Assembly (NCBI GenBank): GCA_024811115.1
Contig: JAKOGH010000747.1
Location: forward strand, 124,001-188,000
DNA: 64,000 nucleotides
Source: Terana coerulea
Taxonomy: Eukaryota; Basidiomycota; Agaricomycetes; Polyporales; Phanerochaetaceae
Reading direction: 5' to 3'
Positions 57,443 to 64,000 of the stretch are shown one piece after another; within the stretch, counting starts at the first letter, position 1, and each line of letters opens with the position of its first letter. Both the position numbers and the translations under genes were made by a program. The notes beneath the pieces were generated by a model. That model had not been told where the DNA came from. It made no database searches and saw nothing but the letters and a program-made list of their open reading frames with translations.

Positions 57443-60400
57443 ATGTCGGGGAAGGCTCCGCCTCGCGCACCGCGAGCACTACTGAACTCGTTTGTTCCAC
57501 CGACGGTTTCAGCAAGCAGCTCCCAGCCATCCACCGCGCCGAACGCCTCGCGATTAGGAGCAACCCCTCCAACCGGCCCACGAAGTCTCACTCAGCGAGC
57601 AAACGGTGCTCAGCAGCCACAGAAAGCAAGTACAAGGCCGTATGTGAATGGGCACGCTGGTTCAGCTGGCCCAGCACCGCCTACGAGACCGAGCGCCAGG
57701 TTCAAAGGCAAACAGGTCGACATCAGCTGGAGTGGTAGCAGTACAAGTGGAGTGAATGGTTGTCTATCAGGTCGTGTAGGCAGAGTAAGCTCATCTACTA
57801 GCACTGTTATCTAGAACTCGCCGTCTCAAGCCCAGCTTGGTACCCAAGTCAACGGTCAATCCGCGCTCTCGCGAAATGAGCCACCCTTACCAACCGCGCC
57901 GCGAGCGGACCTGCCTGCAGCTGCAGGGCCCTCGTCATTGAACGGCCAGAGCGGTGGGCTTCCTCCGAGAGCCCCCACAATATCGTTCAGGCTGCGGCCA
58001 CCCCCGCCAGAACCAAAGACAGCCCCGCCGCCTCCGCCACCGCCATCAAGTACACCCCCGCCTCCACCTCCGCCAGCTGAAGCACCTCCGCCTCCACCAC
58101 CGACTGACGTGGCGCCGCCACCACCGCCGTCGCCTCCAACAACGGATCCACCTCCACCACCTCCACCACCAGAGTCGCCACCGCCGCCTGCCCCTTCCAC
58201 CCACACACCACCTCCGCCCCCGCCGTCGGAACCACCACCACTCGTACCTTTACCCCCTGTTGCGGGACCGTCAAGAGTACCGTCTCCAAGGGGCCCTCTC
58301 CATGATCCGCCGCCTCCACCGCCTGTTGAGCAGCCACCCGAAGAACCACCTCCGCCTTCACCGGTACAAGCACCGCCATCGCCACCAAAGCTTTATTCGT
58401 TGCCGCCGCTTCCAGATTGGCCACCACAGCAATCGGAATATCCAGACGAGAAGAACTTCAAGATCATTTTCGATCCATCGCTGGATAGAGATCCCGAAGG
58501 CAAAATCCGCGCGCATGTCGAGAAAGTTCAAAAGACCCGCCCGGAGCGTGTGAAAGGGAAGTCGAAAGGCAAGGAGGTGCTGTACCGATTCAATGGGGAG
58601 GTGCTCGATGGTGAGCCAAAGACAGTGGTGAGAGACCCGAGGAAGGACTCGTCAGTGAAGAGGTTGAGACCTGCGAGGCCTCCTCGTACGGAGTTTGTCG
58701 AGGTCAAATACGAGGTGCGCCGCTATAATCATGTTTTGTGGAACGTTCTCTGAAAATCTTTCAGTTTGACGAAAACTCGGCAGGTCCTCCACCCCCAACG
58801 GCGGTTCTTGTCACAAACATTTCACCGCTCACGCCAAATCAGAATATTCGCCGGCATTTCTCCATGTACGGTCAGATCCTCTCATTTGAGCCTCAGATCA
58901 ACAAGGCCAATGGTGCGGCGCTTGGCATCGTTCTCATCCGTTTCACTACCAATGAGGAGGCGGCGAAGTGTGCGGAGAAGGAGAACGGGAAGAAAGGGGC
59001 GACGGGGATTGGTAATGCGCTGACAATCGTGGAGGGCGAGGAGTTGAAGGTGATGTTCGACGGAGAGGGGAAGAAGCTTATTGCTGTGATGAAGGAGCTG
59101 GAGAGTATGCGGAGGAAAGAGAGGGATGAGAAGAGGAAGGCGGAAGAAGAGAAGAAGAGGCTGGATGAGGACAGGCGCAGGCGAGAAAGGGAGCGGGAGT
59201 GGGAGCGTGGACGGGAGGCTTCATCGTCAAGACATACACCGAGCACCAGTGCTGGCCATACACCACTCATCGCCCCTTGGAAACTTGATAACCGTCCGAA
59301 GATTCTGCAAGCAGAACCTATTCGTGGCTCACACTCCCACTATTCTAATCCCCCTTCGTATTCTTCGCATCGCCTAGGGAGTTCAAGCTCACATTCGCTA
59401 CCTCAGTCGCCTGTGCCGCCGTCAGGACACCTCGGTGTGAACGGACAAGCTCCAAGCACGCCAAACGACACGTCGGTTCATGGACCTGTCACCGTTCGCC
59501 GACCGGGACAACCCAGCCGCTACCGTGACGGATACTCCAGGGATGGCCCACCGAGTTACTCTCGAGGCAGCTACGTCCCCAAGCCCCCAGTACCCTCAGC
59601 GTATTCATCATCTGGTCCTGTCCCTCGGGGTCGTAGGCCTTACTCCTGGAGGGATCGCGACGACTCCTCGATGCCGGAATCACGATCGCCTTCACCAATA
59701 CGACGCCGAGGGATGTTCGCGAGGGGTGCGAAACATAGGGAGCATGCGGCTATTGTGGAGGAGCTGGCGAAGAATGGCTACGACTATGTCACTCTGGAAG
59801 GGCACGGCGGTCAGCTGAGCGGTGCCGTGCGGGAAGAGGATGTCAAGAAGTTCTTCACGAGCTTTGAGGTGGATAAGGTACGTTCATAGCCATTTCGTGC
59901 AATGCGTCAAGCAGCGTAATGCACGCGTTATTGCGCTGTAGCTCACGCAATGCTTATAGGTCCTGCAAGACCACAACGGCTGGTATGTTACCTTCGAGAC
60001 CGCCGATTCCGCACGCTGCGCCGCTCTCTTCTTGAACTCTGGCAGGCGCACCCTCGCTCGACATTCCGTGAACGTCGTAGTCCACCCGGCACCCGCTCTG
60101 GCTTCCCTTCCCTCATCGACGACATGGACCGACACTGAACTGGTCGAACAAGCCCAGAAGATCATCATGAAGGAGCTGCGCTCTGTGCTCCAGCGGGACA
60201 TTGTGGAGCGAGTCGTCACGGATGAACTTCGACGCATGATCGACGATGAGAAGACGCGTGGACGAAAGCCCAGCGGCGGGGACAGCAGACTCGACGTAGA
60301 CGAAAACCTCATTGCTGACGGCATCGACGTGCTAGAGCGTACAGGCCTAAGCTTCTCAACAAGTTTCAAGAATCTGTCGTTCCGCAAATACAAGAAACAG

Positions 60401-61994
60401 GTTGAAGAAGCCAAGCCGGTCGTTGAGACAGTCGTTACTCAGCCAACTCCAGAACCTGAGCCGAGTCTCGATACTACGCCTGCGCCTGAGCATGAACCTG
60501 AACCCCAGCCCGAGCTCGAGCTTGAACCTGAGCCTGAACTCGGAAGGGACGAGGTTGAGCTAGAGGCGCCGCCGAGAAAGAAGCCCAAGAAAGCGACGCC
60601 GAAGGTTGTGGCGGAGGACATCGAGTCTGAAGATGACATGCCCGCCCCCGTCATTCCCGTTGTCACCATCACCATCAGGGAAGAGACACCTCCTGCTCGT
60701 AAACGCGCGCCGTCCATTTCTGCGCAGCTCGAGGAGCCGCCGAAGAAGAAGACGAAAGCTGTCAAGGCGAAGGCTGCCGCTGCACCAGCGAAGAAGACAA
60801 AGAAGGTCGTGAAGAAGGCTGCCGTACAGCAGCCCGAGTCCATCGACGACTTGATCCACGAAGTCATTCCAGCTGAACCAGAGGTTGCCGCCCCTGTTGT
60901 TACACAGATTCTGTGACTCCTGTCCACGAGTCTGATGCGACACCACCGCCTTCTCCGGCTGTGCCGCTCAAGCGGTCGAAGCACGCAAGTCCACCAACAG
61001 CGCGCAAGACCGTCGACCCCTACGAGACCGGCATTTGCGAGGATGACGAGGACGCGTATTTTGCCAAGCTCGCGCTGGACGAAATACTGCATGGCCGCCG
61101 AGCCCCGTCTCCATTCCCTGAACCGGAGTACCCGCCACCCTCCGACGGTCCCAAGCTCCCGCGCGTACACATCACCGGCTCAGCGCGTACGGAAGGTTAC
61201 TACAAGATTTCGCATGCGGAAAAGTCTGCGTACGTTGCTCAGTACGCTGCGCGGACGACTGCGAGCGAGTCGGTGGTGGAAGAGGAGCAGCCATCCCAAC
61301 CGATGAAGAACGTTACCTCTTCTCGGTCGAACCGTGCCAACGCCCGTAGACGAGCGCAGGGACTAGAAGAGATCAACCAAGTGCAGCTGGCCATGGCTCT
61401 GTCGAAGGGTGAAAATGCCGCGACGGAACTCGTCAAGTTCAACCAACTGCAAACGCGCAAGAAGCACCTGCGGTTCGCTCGCTCGCCGATCCACGACTGG
61501 GGTCTTTATGCAATGGAGAAGATCTCGCGTGGAGAGATGGTCATCGAATACGTCGGCGAGGTCATCCGTGCCCAGGTTGCGGACAAGCGGGAGAAGGCAT
61601 ACGAGCGGCAAGGCATCGGTAGTAGCTATCTCTTTCGTATCGATGAGGACCTCGTTGTGGATGCGACGAAAAAGGGCAACCTTGGGTATGTTTTCTTCCG
61701 TGAATTTTGTGTGCAGTTCAGCTGCTTACTGCAATTCCCAGACGCCTCATCAACCACTCATGCGATCCCAACTGCACGGCCAAGATCATTACGATTAACG
61801 GAGAGAAGAAGATTGTCATCTACGCCAAGCAGGACATCGAACTGGGGAACGAAATCACATACGGTAAGGTCGTTGCGTTCTCTATAGTGCGCGATGTGCT
61901 AACATACGTGGCTACAGATTACCACTTCCCTATCGAGCAAGACAAAATTCCATGTCTTTGCGGGTCCACCAAGTGTCGTGGCTACCTCAACTAG
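57443..61994 (+). CDS. SET1: SET1-type histone H3 lysine-4 methyltransferase
   Basis: Catalytic subunit of a COMPASS-like complex, nuclear. The start at 57443 gives [20 protein letters not shown]. An unusually long polyproline region follows (about 57990-58400). Then come [17 protein letters not shown] and an [42 protein letters not shown] charged coiled coil ([20 protein letters not shown]) and a second RNA-binding SET1-like part ([20 protein letters not shown]) lead to acidic Pro/Glu repeats and AK-rich sequence. The n-SET/SET follows: [100 protein letters not shown], and post-[20 protein letters not shown] at 61992-61994. Five introns. One base seems missing near 60899-60905, where the frame shifts. 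All catalytic motifs are intact. Confidence 0.93.
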
Positions 61995-63156
61995 ACTCTC
62001 TAACTTCATTCTAGTATATATTGCTCCTACCCATACCCCGTTGTTTCAATCACCATTTGCTATCCCGTTGCACCGCATTTTCATTTTGTCTGTATATTGC
62101 GCCTCATCATCCATATCATGTCCTCCTTGCATAATACTGACTGCTGCAGTATCTCCACGACGTAATGGAACAGTAGAAATAACAGTCCTTATCCTGCGTG
62201 CTGAAAGAACACCGTATCCGTACAGGTAGGATCGACTGTTTCTGATAGTCCACCAACGCTTCAAGCTTCAAGCCTTCCGTAATACAGACAATGCAGGTAC
62301 GTTCGCGGTCACCCGTTCAGCTTCGTTCTACTGAAATGTCCGTCCCAGCATGGCTCGATAGAATGCATGACGCATTGCGAGTCACCTGGCAGTGTCGTTG
62401 AAGTCTCTTATGCATCGTCAGCAGGTATTGCAGAACTATTCAGCCCGGGATCGGCACGGTTCCCCGTTGTCGAAGGTCACTCGAAGTCACCGAGCGTCTG
62501 TAGTACCGCTCTCGAGTCTCGGGTATAGCACGGCGTATGTCTGGGTGAGCCTGCATCTTTTATGCCGCCCATTGCAAGAACTGAACACAGTGCTCAGTGC
62601 TGGCGGTTTTCATCAAAGATGACTGGTGAGCTTTCTCTAAGTTGTACAGTAGACCCAATGCAGCGAGAAGTCAACAAGGATCTGGAAAATAGTAGCTGCG
62701 GTCTCAACAGTGACTTCAGCGTAATCTGACGTCGTTTCGACGCTAAGCTGTTCCTTGACCGTGCTTAAATCGTCCAGGCAGATATACATTCAAACGGCCC
62801 GCCGATGCTTCCACATAAGCTAAAGATAACTCACGGAGAGTAGGCTCTCGGCCACATGACGTGACGGAGTTAGATGCACATCGACGGGTCATGGGAGAGA
62901 GCACCCATTCGGAGGCGGCTGCTACTCGGATATGCAGTGAGTGCAGAAGTCATCCGGTGATTTTGATTCTGGAAGAACTTACATCAAAATGACAGACGAC
63001 CCCTCGCATTGCCACTGCTTCTTGAATATCATGGACGACTCCAGCGCATAGGCACATGGCCACGTCCACAAATCACTGCCGCGGTATATAAGCGACATTC
63101 GATAGGTCGACCTGTTGAGGACCTATCACTCGAGCTCAACCGGCGACGTTCATACC
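61995..63156. other. Intergenic region upstream of the CE1 esterase
   Basis: No gene is seen. A GGTATATAAGCGAC sequence at about 63081-63094 is a good TATA box about 65 bp before the CE1 esterase start codon. Confidence 0.5.
63083..63090 (+). promoter_or_regulatory. TATA box of the CE1 esterase gene
   Basis: TATATAAG lies about 67 bp before the ATG at 63157, a usual distance for a fungal promoter of a highly expressed secreted enzyme. This is a sequence match only. Confidence 0.5.
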
Positions 63157-64000
63157 ATGCTCTTCAAGGCTCTGTCCACGGTTCTCCTCGGGGTCGCCGG
63201 CGCGTACGCCGCGGCCGGCCAGCTGAAGCAGATCACTGCCAACTTCGGCCCCAACCCGACCAATGTCGAGATGTTCCTGTACCAGCCGGCGAAGCTGGCC
63301 TCGCCGACGCCGCTCATCATCGCTATGCACTACTGCTCCGGCACGGCGCAGGCCTACTTCCAGGGCACGCAGTACGCCAACCTCGCCGACACGCACGGGT
63401 TCATTGTCATTTACCCGAATGCGCCCACTGCTGGAGGGTATGTGTCTACTTCGCTTGCAAATAAGGGGAACTTCGCTGACAGGACATACTATGTAGATGC
63501 TGGGATGTCGCCACCAACGCGACCCTGACGCACAACGCTGGAGGAGACTCATTGGGCATTGCATCAGTTTCTCGCTGGGCTGTTACAAACCTCGGTGTCG
63601 ATCCCAAGCAAGTCTTTGCCACTGGTACATCTTCCGGTGCCATGATGACGAACGTGCTTATGGGTGCCTACCCTGACATCTTCGCCGCCGGCTCCGCTTT
63701 CTCTGGTGTCCCGTACGCGTGTTTCGAGGGCCCGAGTGCCTGGAACTCGCAGTGCTCTGAGGGTCTGCTCATCAAAACGCCGCAACAATGGGTAAGCTGA
63801 TGTCTTCAGCAGACAGACCAATGTATTAAACCTCTGTCAACAGGGCGACCTTGTTCGCAGCGGCTTCCCAGGATTCACTGGAACCCGGCCGAAGTTCCAG
63901 TTCTGGCACGGTACCGCGTACGTATCTCATCATTCCACCAAACCGGTCGACGTTATCTGACAAGGACTTACACATAGCGACACCACGCTCTATCCCCAAA
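63157..64000 (+). CDS. Secreted CE1-family esterase (acetyl xylan/feruloyl esterase type), 3' partial
   Basis: Alpha/beta hydrolase that would remove acetyl or feruloyl groups from xylan outside the cell. The start at 63157 gives the signal peptide [20 protein letters not shown]. Then come [76 protein letters not shown] with the nucleophile elbow G-T-S-S-G (63624-63638), [16 protein letters not shown], and [14 protein letters not shown], where H-G-T-A-D carries the acid residue. Exons 63157-63437, 63497-63791, 63844-63917 and 63978 onward join in frame across GT..AG introns. The catalytic histidine and any cellulose-binding module lie past the window end. Acetyl xylan and feruloyl esterases cannot be told apart here. 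Confidence 0.88.

Noticed and set aside
57856..58206. Gly-rich minus-strand protein
   Set aside because: It is the complement of the polyproline codons of SET1.

Overview
The window is nuclear DNA of a filamentous basidiomycete. Most genes are cut by many introns of about 45-60 bp with GT..AG ends. Two genes encode fungal DUF6533-type membrane proteins, and there are single copies of conserved eukaryotic genes (seryl-tRNA synthetase, a SET1-type histone methyltransferase). The gene set (DUF6533 proteins, OPT transporter, fungal S41 peptidase, CE1 esterase) fits an Agaricomycete, possibly a wood or litter decayer. That placement is inference; no marker gene was searched.

Layout. 1-1810: 3' two-thirds of a drug-type MFS transporter. 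1811-12867: a gene-poor, AT-rich repeat block holding a foldback MITE, three hAT-like non-autonomous elements built from short repeated words, a tRNA-like relic and a GC-rich tandem array. 12868-18963: a decayed Ty1/copia retrotransposon with a 3' LTR that carries another hAT-like insertion. 18964-23399: a fifth hAT-like element, two minisatellites and a broken phosphate/sugar-type MFS gene. 23400-25334: a DUF6533 membrane protein. 26919-31287: a tandem array of 2-oxoglutarate/Fe(II) oxygenase genes (two nearly complete copies, one remnant). 32226-32959: an acidic disordered protein. 33616-35273: seryl-tRNA synthetase. 35721-36590: a multi-pass membrane protein. 37202-40036: a secreted S41-family peptidase. 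41584-42138: a basic hypothetical protein. 42360-44560: a TDT/SLAC1-type anion transporter (Mae1/Ssu1-like). 45138-46519: a second DUF6533 protein. 47745-51013: an OPT oligopeptide transporter. 53038-55231: a single-pass membrane protein with a long disordered tail. 57443-61994: SET1-type H3K4 methyltransferase. 63157-64000: a secreted CE1 esterase, cut by the window end.

The genes do not form one pathway. Transporters (MFS, TDT, OPT) and secreted hydrolases (S41, CE1) suggest a saprotrophic nutrient-acquisition repertoire interspersed with housekeeping genes. The most unusual feature is a set of at least five short transposon-like elements. All have ends close to 5'-TAGTG and 8-bp target duplications, as in hAT elements, yet their arms are made of different 5-6-base words (GGTTC, AGTCC, AAGCC, GGGTAA). 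One sits inside another MITE and one inside the retrotransposon LTR.

Caution: at least six otherwise well-conserved genes carry single-base insertions or deletions, often in base runs. This includes the essential seryl-tRNA synthetase and SET1 genes, so assembly or sequencing indels are more likely than mass pseudogenisation. Coordinates given for spliced genes run from start codon to stop codon, introns included.
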